Program-made: the position numbers and the translations under genes
Shown here: positions 44,748-53,816 of the stretch, in pieces
Numbering within the stretch: position 1 is the first letter of the stretch
Layout of the letters: every line of letters begins with the position of its first letter
Notes under the pieces: model-generated
Databases searched by the model: none
Seen by the model: only the letters and a program-made list of their open reading frames with translations
What the model was told of the DNA's origin: nothing
NCBI RefSeq assembly: GCF_003316845.1
Contig: NZ_QMIK01000001.1
Span: 1 to 64,000 of the forward strand
DNA from: Cognataquiflexum aquatile
GTDB lineage: Bacteria; Bacteroidota; Bacteroidia; Cytophagales; Cyclobacteriaceae
DNA: 64,000 nt
Reading direction: 5' to 3'

Positions 44748-45506
44748 ATGTTTTTCCCCTTTTTTATTTTTCTATTTGTAGGGCTTCAGGTTCAAGCCCA
44801 ATCCAATAAACCCCAATACTGGTTCACTTATAACCACACCGGAAGATTTGCTGACAGGTGGAGTTATGGCTTTGACCTTAATCACCGTACCAACGGAATC
44901 ATTCCTTTCAATTCCAGTCTGAGTGCAGCAAGGATGGGGATGAATTACCATACCAAAACAGGATTCAGAATTACTGCAGGGTATGCCTGGTTTGGGACTT
45001 TTGTGCCCCAACAAGAACGTATCTGGCTGCACGAAAACAGGCTTTATGAACAGGTTCAGTACAGCCACACTTCCGGTAAGGTCAATTTCACCCACCGCAT
45101 CCGGATCGAACACCGGTGGAGACAATTGTTTACCGATGCGGCTTTGGATGAAACAGAAGTATTTCTCACAAACCGGTACCGCTACCTCATCCAATTGGAT
45201 GGCCCGATAGCGAGAAGACCTGATAGACAGACTTCTTTTCGTTGGCAGGTGGCCAATGAGTTTTTTATCCATAACAAGGAGGAAATAGGGTATATGCTTT
45301 TTGACCAGAACAGGACATTGGCAGGAGTATTGATTTCGCCTTCCAAAACCGTCAGTTTGGCGGTACTTTACCAACTTATCTTACAGCAGCAGCCCTTTCT
45401 CAAAGAAACCCGTACCATCAATTCCTTTAGGATCACACTTTTTCACCAACTCGATTTCAGAAAAATAAAGACCATGAAGGTGGAGGAAATCCCGGTAATT
45501 GATTGA
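44748..45506 (+). CDS. DUF2490 outer-membrane barrel
   Basis: 252 residues from ATG 44748 (MFFPFFIFLFVGLQVQAQ as signal peptide); this length equals that of other copies. ATG 44700 is an alternative. The DUF2490 pattern is present: PQYWFTYNHTGRFADRWSYG, HRIRIEHRWRQ and TNRYRYLIQLD, with strands ending near YQLILQQQPF. DUF2490 proteins are predicted barrels of unknown function. This one ends the first full module. Confidence 0.85.
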   Translation: MFFPFFIFLFVGLQVQAQSNKPQYWFTYNHTGRFADRWSYGFDLNHRTNGIIPFNSSLSAARMGMNYHTKTGFRITAGYAWFGTFVPQQERIWLHENRLYEQVQYSHTSGKVNFTHRIRIEHRWRQLFTDAALDETEVFLTNRYRYLIQLDGPIARRPDRQTSFRWQVANEFFIHNKEEIGYMLFDQNRTLAGVLISPSKTVSLAVLYQLILQQQPFLKETRTINSFRITLFHQLDFRKIKTMKVEEIPVID

Positions 45507-45673
45507 CAGTTTTTGATTTTCCAACTTGTAAATGACAGGTGAATTATTTTTGTAGGTTTACTGTACAATTAAGACCTTCATTTTTTCAAATACATGGCTT
45601 TTTAATTTGGTTGAATATTCATTAATTGAAAAGTTATTCATCCGAATAATTTAAGCAGGAAATTCTCAACTAA

Positions 45674-46843
45674 ATGGAAATAAGTTTTGATGCTATCACC
45701 TTTGCTCATTTGGCCGCTGTCATAGTGGGGATAGTATCTTCTGCGGTTATTCTTTATTTCGGATTCAAGACCAATCCTGTCAATCAACCCTTGGGTATAG
45801 GGCAGCTAAGCATTTCTCTGGGAATTTTTGTGAGTTTCTCCCTTGTTTCACAATTGATTGTCTATTGGCCTTTTCTGTACAGGTTAGGAAATGTGTTTGT
45901 CCTGATTTTTATCCCGATGCCTTATTTATATACAATTTTCCATACCAAGAATAGGCTTTGGCGTTGGTACGACATGCTGCATGCGATCCCGCTTTTGATT
46001 TATTTGGTGGATTATTGGGATGTGTTGTCGTTATCTTCTGCACAAAAGACTGAACTCATCCTTTTAGAAATCAATGATTTGGACCTTTTGGGAAAATTCA
46101 ATCAAGGGAGGTTTATCGGTCCGGGTTTTCACCAAGAATTCCGGACAGTACTTTTTAGTCTTTATTGGGTGGCACAGGTTATTATTTTAGTCCGATGGGT
46201 AAGAAGTCAATCATTTTTGACCCATGAAAACAAGGTTTGGAAAAATTGGATGATTCTTTTTCTTGGTTGCCAATTTTTTATGTGGTTTCCTTTTTACCTT
46301 ACTGTTTTTTGGCTGGACAAATTGACCACCTACCACATCGTCAACTCCTTCTCAGTGGGATGGGTGATGCTTTCAAGTCTTTCCCTTTTCTTTTTCCCTT
46401 CTTTGCTCTATGGGAAGCCCTTTGAAGGAGGTGATAGAATCTCCAAGTTGACCAAAGCCCTTAAGAAAACTCCTATATCTGAGGGAGATGAAAAAAGATT
46501 AGAGGAAGTCATGCGGTCGATAGAAACACTTATGGCTGACAATCGGCTATTTTTGAAACCAGGGTACACCATCAATGATTTTTCGAAGGAAATCCATATT
46601 CCCGTCTATCAGATTTCAAAAAGTCTGAATACATTTCAAGACCTGAGTTTTATAGATTTTATAAATAAGAAACGCGTCCAATATTGCGTGCAAAAATTGG
46701 AAAAAGGTGAATGGTCAAATTTTACCATTGAGGCGGTTGCCCATGAATGTGGCTTTAATAACCGCAATTCATTTACCAATGCTTTCAAAAAATTTCTTGG
46801 GACCTCCCCATCTGAATACAGAGAAAATTTTCATAAGTCCTAG
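45674..46843 (+). CDS. 7TM-AraC receptor-regulator (paralogue 4)
   Basis: 389 residues. Segments at about 9-29, 39-62, 72-90, 103-118, 157-174, 190-210 and 220-245. The loop 120-156 contains LEINDLDLLGKFNQGRFIGP, then GFHQEFRT. AraC domain about 290-387 with NKKRVQYCVQKLEKGEWSNF and CGFNNRNSFTNAFKKFLG. TATTTTTG lies 122 bases upstream. It precedes the second MBL gene by 252 bases. Confidence 0.9.
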   Translation: MEISFDAITFAHLAAVIVGIVSSAVILYFGFKTNPVNQPLGIGQLSISLGIFVSFSLVSQLIVYWPFLYRLGNVFVLIFIPMPYLYTIFHTKNRLWRWYDMLHAIPLLIYLVDYWDVLSLSSAQKTELILLEINDLDLLGKFNQGRFIGPGFHQEFRTVLFSLYWVAQVIILVRWVRSQSFLTHENKVWKNWMILFLGCQFFMWFPFYLTVFWLDKLTTYHIVNSFSVGWVMLSSLSLFFFPSLLYGKPFEGGDRISKLTKALKKTPISEGDEKRLEEVMRSIETLMADNRLFLKPGYTINDFSKEIHIPVYQISKSLNTFQDLSFIDFINKKRVQYCVQKLEKGEWSNFTIEAVAHECGFNNRNSFTNAFKKFLGTSPSEYRENFHKS

Positions 46844-47013
46844 AGTTCAATAATCAGCCTACGGCCACGCTCGGGAAATAAATCAGCCGATTTTTTTAGA
46901 TACCAAGTCGTTAGTATTCGCCATTCTTGATTGAATACATGCCAGCACATTTAGCCTTACAAGATGACTTGACTTATTTTTGAGTTGTAGCCATCATGAA
47001 ACCTCTTGTTAGG

Positions 47014-47042
47014 TTGGGTCAATTCACCATACCATACTTTTC
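47014..47042 (+). promoter_or_regulatory. Candidate promoter of second MBL gene
   Basis: TTG (47014-47016), 18 bases, then TACTTTTC (47035-47042), matching the TTG/TAnnTTTG pattern except for the last base, 54 bases before the ATG. Confidence 0.4.
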
Positions 47043-47095
47043 TGCCCAATAATTAGTAATAGCAGTTAAACAAAATTTACATTCCAAAATACACC

Positions 47096-48931
47096 ATGAA
47101 AAAACAGATTCTTTTAGTATTGATAGTGGCCGCCTTCCAACTAACCCAGTTACAGGCGCAATCAACCCTCAATTACCCCGGTCGCTATATGGGCAGGGAG
47201 GATGTGAAGACAATAACAGCTCCCAATGGAGCGGTGGCCGATGCCGGTTTTGCTCAAACACTGCAATTGATTTACCCCCAACCGACCGTTGAAAAGACTG
47301 CCGATGGGATTTGGGTGATAGGTGGGTATTCCATTACCAATGTGGTAGTGATTGAATCTGATGAGGGTTTAATTGTTATTGATACGGGTGATTCTAAAGA
47401 AGAGGGAATTAAACTGAGAGAAGTAATCCGGGAAAACATCAGTAAAAAACCCATCATTGCAGCCATTTATACCCACTCGCACTACTGCATGGGCACAGGC
47501 GTGATGGTAGATGATCCGAAAACAGCCATCATTATTGGTCACAAAAGACTTAACGAAACAGTTCAAAATAATTTTATGTCGGGAGGTGCCATTGCACAGA
47601 TTCCTGAATTGGGACCGGTTTTGACAGCAAGGCAGTTGATCCAATTCAGTAATTTTCTTCCTGATACAGGTGCTGATGGCCTTCTTGGTCAAAGGTACCG
47701 CATCAAGGAAAATGCGTATTTGCCTGCCAATAAAATAGTTGATGATGGTGAAATAGTAGAAATTGGCGGAATAGCCTTTCAATTTTTTACGGAATATAGG
47801 TCTGACGATTTTAACCTTACCGTATGGTTACCAGAGCAAAAAGTAGTCATGAACAACTTCTATTGGCCGGGAACACCCAACCTTTACAGTATCAGAGGCG
47901 CTTCTTACAGAGATCCTAGGGAATGGAGAAATGGACTTCAGGTTATCAGGGATTTGAAACCTGAAGTGATGATGAATACCCATGCGAAGACTGTAAAAGG
48001 AAGCAAAGAAGTTTTTGATGCGATTTCCAACTACATGGATATGGTTACGCTGGTGTATGACCAATCCCTCAGAGGGATTTTGCATGGTTTGGGACCTGAT
48101 GAATTGAGGTATTTTGTCTATCAGCCCAAACACCTGGCATCTTTTCCCAACAATGCACAGGCTTACGGTGAAGTCCCTTGGTTTACTCCTGCTGCATTTT
48201 ACCACCAAATGGGTTGGTTTGACAGAAATCTTTCCACCCTGCACAAACTACCTCCTGTAGAAGAAGCACAGCGGACAGTTGCATTGATGGGAGGAAGAAA
48301 AAAAGTATTGCAGGCAGCCAAGGCTTCATTTGCCAAACGTGAACTGGCTTGGGCAGCTCAACTTGGAAATTACCTGTTTACCATTGACGCTAAAGACACC
48401 GAAGCCAGAAAATTATTGGCCGATGTATACAGGGCTATGGGCCAAACTTCCTTGAGTGTAATAGGCCGTTCCTTTTTCTTAAGTGAAGCGCGTGCACTCG
48501 AAGGAGAAGTGCAGATTCCTAGGGTAGTGCCACCTAAGCAGGATATCATTGCTGCCAAACCCACTTTTTTTGTGGACATGTACAGGGTGCGGATTGATCC
48601 AAAAAAATCAGAAAATACCGAGAAGATGGTGGTATTCAATTTCTCTAATGGTACCACGGCCGGCTTACACGTTCGTAGAGGCATAGCTGAATTTGTTCCC
48701 AATCCTGCCAACCATTACAGGCCAGCAGATTTAACGTGTACAGTGGATACCAAAGCCTGGGCGGATCTTTATCTCAACGCTACCACTTTGGATGAAGCTG
48801 CCAAAAGCGGCGGGGTTAAAATGACCAAAGGAAGTATGGAAGATTTGAAGGCCGTTATGGATTTCTTTGACAAGTTTGATCCGGCTAAAAATTACACCAT
48901 TCCAACTACCAATGCGGAGGACCAATTTTGA
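47096..48931 (+). CDS. MBL-fold alkyl-sulfatase-like protein with altered metal site
   Basis: 611 residues. Signal peptide about 1-22 (QLQAQ). The MBL motif position reads IYTHSHYCMGTG: H127-x-H129-Y-C131-M, where Asp and the third His are lost. The Glu site reads MNNFYWPG, whereas NTHAKT keeps a His. A dimerisation-like helical part (about 400-480) and an SCP2-like C-terminus follow. This fits a mononuclear or non-hydrolytic variant. It is preceded by receptor paralogue 4. Confidence 0.85.
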   Translation: MKKQILLVLIVAAFQLTQLQAQSTLNYPGRYMGREDVKTITAPNGAVADAGFAQTLQLIYPQPTVEKTADGIWVIGGYSITNVVVIESDEGLIVIDTGDSKEEGIKLREVIRENISKKPIIAAIYTHSHYCMGTGVMVDDPKTAIIIGHKRLNETVQNNFMSGGAIAQIPELGPVLTARQLIQFSNFLPDTGADGLLGQRYRIKENAYLPANKIVDDGEIVEIGGIAFQFFTEYRSDDFNLTVWLPEQKVVMNNFYWPGTPNLYSIRGASYRDPREWRNGLQVIRDLKPEVMMNTHAKTVKGSKEVFDAISNYMDMVTLVYDQSLRGILHGLGPDELRYFVYQPKHLASFPNNAQAYGEVPWFTPAAFYHQMGWFDRNLSTLHKLPPVEEAQRTVALMGGRKKVLQAAKASFAKRELAWAAQLGNYLFTIDAKDTEARKLLADVYRAMGQTSLSVIGRSFFLSEARALEGEVQIPRVVPPKQDIIAAKPTFFVDMYRVRIDPKKSENTEKMVVFNFSNGTTAGLHVRRGIAEFVPNPANHYRPADLTCTVDTKAWADLYLNATTLDEAAKSGGVKMTKGSMEDLKAVMDFFDKFDPAKNYTIPTTNAEDQF

Positions 48932-48965
48932 GCGTAAGAATTAATTATCAGTATTTCATTTCTAG

Positions 48966-49005
48966 AAGGATTATTGCCGGATTTTTAATTCGGCAGTAAT
49001 CCTTT
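48966..49005 (+). terminator. Terminator after second MBL gene
   Basis: GGATTATTGCCG / CGGCAGTAATCC with an 11-base loop, then a T run. It separates the MBL gene from the first DUF1254 gene. Confidence 0.85.
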
Positions 49006-49114
49006 TTCATTTAACGCTCCTAAATATTGTTAATCCTAGTAACATAGAAATTATATAATATCTTAAATTGTATAGGGAAATCCGCACTAAAAATCACACA
49101 ATAAATTAAAGACA

Positions 49115-50515
49115 ATGAAAACAAAATTATGGCTTGGATTAGGGCTTATTGCCCTGACCATCAGCTGCCAAAGCCCGAAAACTGAAGTTACACCCGAAGA
49201 AGCCCGGGCCATTGCTAAAGAAGCCTACATCTATGGCTTTCCTGTAATAGATAACTTGCGGGTGCATCATTCTTACTTTACCAACACAAGCGATCCTGAC
49301 TACAAAGCGCCTTACAACATTCTCTATAACATTCCCCGCGTTTTCACGTCCCAGGACAAAGCGATCCAGACTCCAAATTCTGACACACCCTATTCATGGA
49401 TAGGCTTGGATCTGCGCTCGGAACCGATCGTGTTCACCGTTCCACCTATTGACAAAGAACGATACTGGAGCTTACAGCTGATAGATCTTTTTACGCACAA
49501 TTTCGACATTCCAGGCAGCCGAACAGATGGAAATGATGGTGGCAGTTTTCTTGTCGCCGGACCAAACTGGAAAGGGGAAAAACCCGAGGGTATCACGCGA
49601 GTGATCCGTTGTGAGACCGAGATCGCTTCCGCCCAATTCCGTACGCAGCTCTTCGATCCTGAAGATCTTGAAAATGTCAAAAAGATCCAGGAGCAATATA
49701 TCGTAAAGCCACTATCGGCATTCCTCAATCAACCTGCTCCACAATCAGCCCCGAAGATCGACTTCCCCCAGCCACTCACTCCTGACACCCAAAAGACCTC
49801 CCTCGAATTTTTCTCCTTGTTGAACTTCTACTTACAGTTTTCTCCGACGCATCCTACCGAAAAGGACCTCATGAACCGATTCGCCAAAATCGGATTGATA
49901 GCTGGACAAACGTTTGATCCCGAATCGTTGAAACCAGAAATCAAAGAAGCACTAAATGCCGGCATTCAAGATGCATGGAAAGAATTTGAAACCTTTAACA
50001 ACAATGAAATCAAAACCGGCAAGGTAGGAAGCGCGGAAGCATTCGGCACACGGGAGCATTTAAAGAATAATTATATGCTACGCATGGCCGGTGCGGTTTT
50101 GGGTATTTATGGCCTTTCCAAAGAAGAAGCGATTTATCCTATTTACCAGACTGATTCCGAAGGGCAGCCTTTAAATGCCTCTACCAACAAGTACACCCTG
50201 ACAATGAAGGAAAATGAAATGCCTCCGGTAAATGCGTTTTGGTCCTATACGATGTATGAACTGCCCTCCAGACTGTTGGCGGAAAATCCTCTCAACCGGT
50301 ATTTGATAAATTCCCCAATGCTGCCTGACCTTAAGCGGAATCCAGACAATAGCATCACGCTTTACATACAGTACGAATCTCCGGGTAAGGACAAGGAGTC
50401 CAATTGGCTTCCTGCTCCCAATGGTCCGTTCTTTTTCGTAAACCGATTGTATTTGCCAAAACCGGAAGCACTTGACGGAACTTGGAAGCCAAAGCCTTTG
50501 GTACGGGTGCAGTAA
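49115..50515 (+). CDS. DUF1254/DUF1214 lipoprotein
   Basis: 466 residues; lipobox IALTISC (Cys18). DUF1254 about 35-170 (EEARAIAKEAYIYGFPVIDN, TPNSDTPYSWIGLDLRS) and DUF1214 about 340-460 (NEMPPVNAFWSYTMYELPSR, GPFFFVNRLYLPKPE). Function unknown; such proteins are found in many environmental bacteria. It is close to the 52319 copy, nearly identical in the last 150 residues and in the 3' untranslated DNA, which shows a recent duplication or conversion. Confidence 0.9.
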   Translation: MKTKLWLGLGLIALTISCQSPKTEVTPEEARAIAKEAYIYGFPVIDNLRVHHSYFTNTSDPDYKAPYNILYNIPRVFTSQDKAIQTPNSDTPYSWIGLDLRSEPIVFTVPPIDKERYWSLQLIDLFTHNFDIPGSRTDGNDGGSFLVAGPNWKGEKPEGITRVIRCETEIASAQFRTQLFDPEDLENVKKIQEQYIVKPLSAFLNQPAPQSAPKIDFPQPLTPDTQKTSLEFFSLLNFYLQFSPTHPTEKDLMNRFAKIGLIAGQTFDPESLKPEIKEALNAGIQDAWKEFETFNNNEIKTGKVGSAEAFGTREHLKNNYMLRMAGAVLGIYGLSKEEAIYPIYQTDSEGQPLNASTNKYTLTMKENEMPPVNAFWSYTMYELPSRLLAENPLNRYLINSPMLPDLKRNPDNSITLYIQYESPGKDKESNWLPAPNGPFFFVNRLYLPKPEALDGTWKPKPLVRVQ

Positions 50516-50551
50516 CCTATTGCCAATTTATTCTTGATTCTGAATAAAAAG

Positions 50552-50596
50552 CCTCAACCTTAAATGGTACTTTCCAATTTGGGTTGAGGTTTTTTA
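50552..50596 (+). terminator. Terminator after first DUF1254 gene
   Basis: CCTCAACC / GGTTGAGG with a 22-base loop and a T run; nearly the same sequence follows the second DUF1254 gene. Confidence 0.85.
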
Positions 50597-50601
50597 TTTC
50601 T

Positions 50602-50668
50602 ATGGAAATGGGGTTTAATTATAAAAGTAGTTTTTCTATTAATTTTTATCTTTGCTCCTAATTCGAAA
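50602..50668 (+). pseudogene. Relic of DUF2490 gene 5' end
   Basis: TATGGAAATGGGGTTTAATT and the following AAAAGTAGTTTTTCTATTAA align with the start of the intact DUF2490 gene at 53817 (ATGGGTTTTTATAAAAAAG, then TTGTTTTTCTATTCA), up to ATTCGA, with substitutions and small indels, and both follow the same terminator. So a DUF2490 gene once followed the first DUF1254 gene and was deleted or decayed. The remainder up to 50966 has no supported gene. Confidence 0.65.
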
Positions 50669-50966
50669 TAAAAGATTGCCGCACAGTAATATCATTCGTC
50701 AAGGAAATTGACCTGCGTTTTGTATATAACTGTTGTTTATCCGTGTGCCAATGTTTCATTTAGATAATTTACCTCCGAAGCTACTTCTAAGAGGGCAAAA
50801 GGGATTCTCATTTGTTTTCTTTCCAGCTTTTGAATGATTAGCAGACATTATTCCCAGAAATAATTATCGTAGGTACTTTTTATATTCACCCCAAAATAAT
50901 TCCCCAAAATTCCTTTATTTGTATTGTACTAATTGTAGGTACATAATAGGTTTCTTACCTCTATAA

Positions 50967-52136
50967 ATGGAAATCAGTTTTGATTTTATCACCCTTGTTC
51001 ATCTTGTTGCGGTAGGCGTTGGGGTCGTGTCTGCTGCGGTAATTTTTTATTTCGGAATAAAGACCAATCCTGCCAACTTACCTTTGGGAATTGCCCAACT
51101 GAGTGTCTCCATGGCTATTTGGGTCAGTTTCTCCCTGATCTCCCAATTACTTGTTTATTGGCCTGTTTTTTATAGAACAGGAAATATTTTCGTGATGGTT
51201 TTTATCGTAATGGCATTTCTACATGCCGATTTTTATACCCGCAAACGCAAATGGAAATGGTACGACTTATTTCATGCGGTTCCACTCGTTATCTATCTGA
51301 TTGACTTAGGAGATGTTTTGTGGCTGTCTTCAGCTCAAAAAAAAGAATTGATTCTTCAAGAAATCAATAATTTAGCTGTTTACGGAAAGTTTAATCAAAG
51401 CAAATATTTGGGTCCGGGTTTTCATCTGGAATTCAGAACATTTTTATTGAGTGCCTATTGGGTCGCGCAGGTGCTGGTTTTTGTCCGGTGGCTTCGAAAT
51501 ACTGTATCATTCACTCCAGAAAACAAGGTGTGGAAAAATTGGATGTTGATATTTTTGGCTTGTCAATTTTTTATGTGGTTTCCCTTCTACCTTAGCCTCA
51601 TTTGGTTGGATCAATTGACCACCTACCACATTGCCAATTCCTTTGCGGTCATTTGGTTGTTGATATCCAGTATTTCTTTATTCTTTTTTCCCTCCTTGCT
51701 GTATGGAAGGACATTTGACGGAAACTCCAAAGCTTCTAAAGTCATCATCAAAACGCCGATGACAGAAGGGGAAGGGAAGAAAATGGAGGAAATGATGCAG
51801 ACCATTGAATCTCAAATGGAGGGGAACATGCATTTTCTGAAACCAGGCTACAGCATCCATGATTTCTCGAGAGATATCAATTTGCCTGCCTATCAAATTT
51901 CCAAAAGCCTAAACACCTCTAAAGGACTTGGCTTTGTAGACTATATCAACCAAAAACGAATCCGATACTGTATATCCAAATTTGAAAAAGGTGAATGGCT
52001 CAACTTTACTTTGGAAGCTGTTGCCGCTGAGTGTGGGTTCAGCAACAGAAATTCTTTTACCAAGGCATTCAAAAAAGTGATCGGAGTTTCTCCCTCGGAA
52101 TTTAGGTTTGAGTTAGAAAAAATGGCTCGACCCTGA
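50967..52136 (+). CDS. 7TM-AraC receptor-regulator (paralogue 5)
   Basis: 389 residues. Closely resembles paralogue 4 over the first 240 residues (start MEISFDFITLVHLVAVGVGV, loop KFNQSKYLGPGFHLEFRT). AraC domain about 290-385 with INQKRIRYCISKFEKGEWLN and CGFSNRNSFTKAFKKVIG. It precedes the second DUF1254 gene by 182 bases, with a full promoter box in the gap. Confidence 0.9.
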   Translation: MEISFDFITLVHLVAVGVGVVSAAVIFYFGIKTNPANLPLGIAQLSVSMAIWVSFSLISQLLVYWPVFYRTGNIFVMVFIVMAFLHADFYTRKRKWKWYDLFHAVPLVIYLIDLGDVLWLSSAQKKELILQEINNLAVYGKFNQSKYLGPGFHLEFRTFLLSAYWVAQVLVFVRWLRNTVSFTPENKVWKNWMLIFLACQFFMWFPFYLSLIWLDQLTTYHIANSFAVIWLLISSISLFFFPSLLYGRTFDGNSKASKVIIKTPMTEGEGKKMEEMMQTIESQMEGNMHFLKPGYSIHDFSRDINLPAYQISKSLNTSKGLGFVDYINQKRIRYCISKFEKGEWLNFTLEAVAAECGFSNRNSFTKAFKKVIGVSPSEFRFELEKMARP

Positions 52137-52284
52137 TATATTTTTTAAAAAGGATATTTAGAGAAATAAACAAGGGATTTTTTTAGTAAAAGGAAGAATT
52201 ACCATCAACCTATGTTGATATTTCTTTTTGCATGGTTTTGCTAAAAACATGCAAGGTGTGTGTCTGTTATGCACCCATTTGAAT

Positions 52285-52292
52285 TAAATTTG
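52285..52292 (+). promoter_or_regulatory. -7 box before second DUF1254 gene
   Basis: TAAATTTG is a full TAnnTTTG match, 26 bases before the ATG. The -33 region has no clear TTG, so an activator may be needed, which would fit control by paralogue 5. Confidence 0.5.
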
Positions 52293-52318
52293 GAGTAGAA
52301 TTTATCCAAACAAAGATT

Positions 52319-53722
52319 ATGAAAATCAATTATTTACCCTTTGCAGTCTTGGCTCTGTGGATATTAGTCCAGTGTGCGCCAAAGGAAAAATCAGTCACAC
52401 CCGAAGAAGCCCGGGCCATTGCCAAAGAGGCCTACATTTATGGGTTTCCATTGGTGGATCACTACAGGATTTTCTATTCCTATTTCGTGGACCAAAATGA
52501 TCCCGAATTTAAAGTGTCATTCAACCAATTAAAGAACATTCCAAAGGTTTATACCCATGAGGACCGATCGGTCCAAACAGCCAATTCGGATACCCCATAT
52601 TCTTGGGCGGGACTGGACCTCAGGGGAGAGCCTATTGTAATCATCATTCCCCCTATTGAAGACACCCGCTACTTCTCTGTGCAGTTGATAGATGGATTTA
52701 CCCACAATTTTGCTTACATAGGCAGCCGGACTACAGGTAATAAAGGTGGCAAATACCTGATTGCGGGGCCGGATTGGAAAGGGGAAGCCCCGGTCGGTTT
52801 CGACGAGGTTATCCGATCAGAAACCAATATGGTGATGGCGCTAATCCGCACCCAGTTGTTTGAGCCGGATGATATTGATAATGTCATCAAGATCCAGTCT
52901 GGTTATGAATTGATGCCATTGTCTGCCTATCAGAAGCAGGCGGCCCCTGCGCAACCGGCAGCCATTACCTGGGTGAAGCCACTCAGCAGTGAGGAACAGA
53001 AATCCAACCTGATGTATTTTAATTTATTAAACTTCTGGTCACAGTTCTGGGCCATCCATGAGTCTGAAAAAGAGCTTTTCGAACGCTTCGCCAAAATAGG
53101 GATAGTACCGGGACAGACTTTTGATCCCGAATCATTTACTCCCGAATTCAAGGAAGCTTTGGCGGCCGGAATGCAGGATGCTTGGAAGGAATTTGCAGCC
53201 TATAATGAAGCAGAAATAATGACCGGAAAAGTCGGGAGTGCAGAGGCGTTTGGAACCAGGGAGCATTTAAATAATAATTATATCCTCCGTATGGCCGGTG
53301 CAGTATTGGGCATTTATGGCAATTCAAAAGAAGAAGCCCTTTACCCCATTTACCAAACCGATTCAGATGGACAGCCTTTGAATGCCGCCACCAACAAGTA
53401 CACACTAACTATGCAAGAAAATGAAATGCCCCCGGTGAATGCTTTTTGGTCTTATACCATGTATGAATTGCCCTCTAGGCTGATGCTGGAAAACCCGATT
53501 AACCGATATTTGATCAATTCTCCTATGTTGCCCAACCTGAAGCGCAACGCAGACAACAGCATTACCCTTTATTTACAATACGAATCGCCAGGCAAGGAAA
53601 AGGAATCCAATTGGCTACCCGCTCCCAATGGTCCGTTCTTTTTCGTGAATCGCCTGTATTGGCCAAAGCCGGAGGCCTTCAACGGTACCTGGAAGCCTAA
53701 GCCTTTGGTACGGGTGCAGTAA
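52319..53722 (+). CDS. DUF1254/DUF1214 lipoprotein, second copy
   Basis: 467 residues; lipobox WILVQC (Cys19). The same domains as the 49115 copy: EEARAIAKEAYIYGFPLVDH, TPYSWAGLDLRGEP, NEMPPVNAFWSYTMYELPSR. The N-terminal half differs more than the C-terminal half, with the last part and the 3' DNA nearly identical. It is followed by a DUF2490 gene after a terminator. Together with receptor paralogue 5 they form a three-gene module lacking the Omp85-like barrel. Confidence 0.9.
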   Translation: MKINYLPFAVLALWILVQCAPKEKSVTPEEARAIAKEAYIYGFPLVDHYRIFYSYFVDQNDPEFKVSFNQLKNIPKVYTHEDRSVQTANSDTPYSWAGLDLRGEPIVIIIPPIEDTRYFSVQLIDGFTHNFAYIGSRTTGNKGGKYLIAGPDWKGEAPVGFDEVIRSETNMVMALIRTQLFEPDDIDNVIKIQSGYELMPLSAYQKQAAPAQPAAITWVKPLSSEEQKSNLMYFNLLNFWSQFWAIHESEKELFERFAKIGIVPGQTFDPESFTPEFKEALAAGMQDAWKEFAAYNEAEIMTGKVGSAEAFGTREHLNNNYILRMAGAVLGIYGNSKEEALYPIYQTDSDGQPLNAATNKYTLTMQENEMPPVNAFWSYTMYELPSRLMLENPINRYLINSPMLPNLKRNADNSITLYLQYESPGKEKESNWLPAPNGPFFFVNRLYWPKPEAFNGTWKPKPLVRVQ

Positions 53723-53758
53723 CCTATTGCCAATTTATTCTTGATCCTGAATAAAAAA

Positions 53759-53800
53759 CCTCAACCTTATTGGATATTTTCCATTTTGGGTTGAGGTTTT
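53759..53800 (+). terminator. Terminator after second DUF1254 gene
   Basis: CCTCAACC / GGTTGAGG with a 22-base loop and TTTT, copied from or into the site at 50552. Confidence 0.8.
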
Positions 53801-53816
53801 CCTTATTTTTGTGGAC

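Noticed and set aside
46850-46900. GC-rich stretch with T-run after regulator paralogue 4
   Set aside because: Looked like a terminator, but the only pairing is four bases around a long loop.
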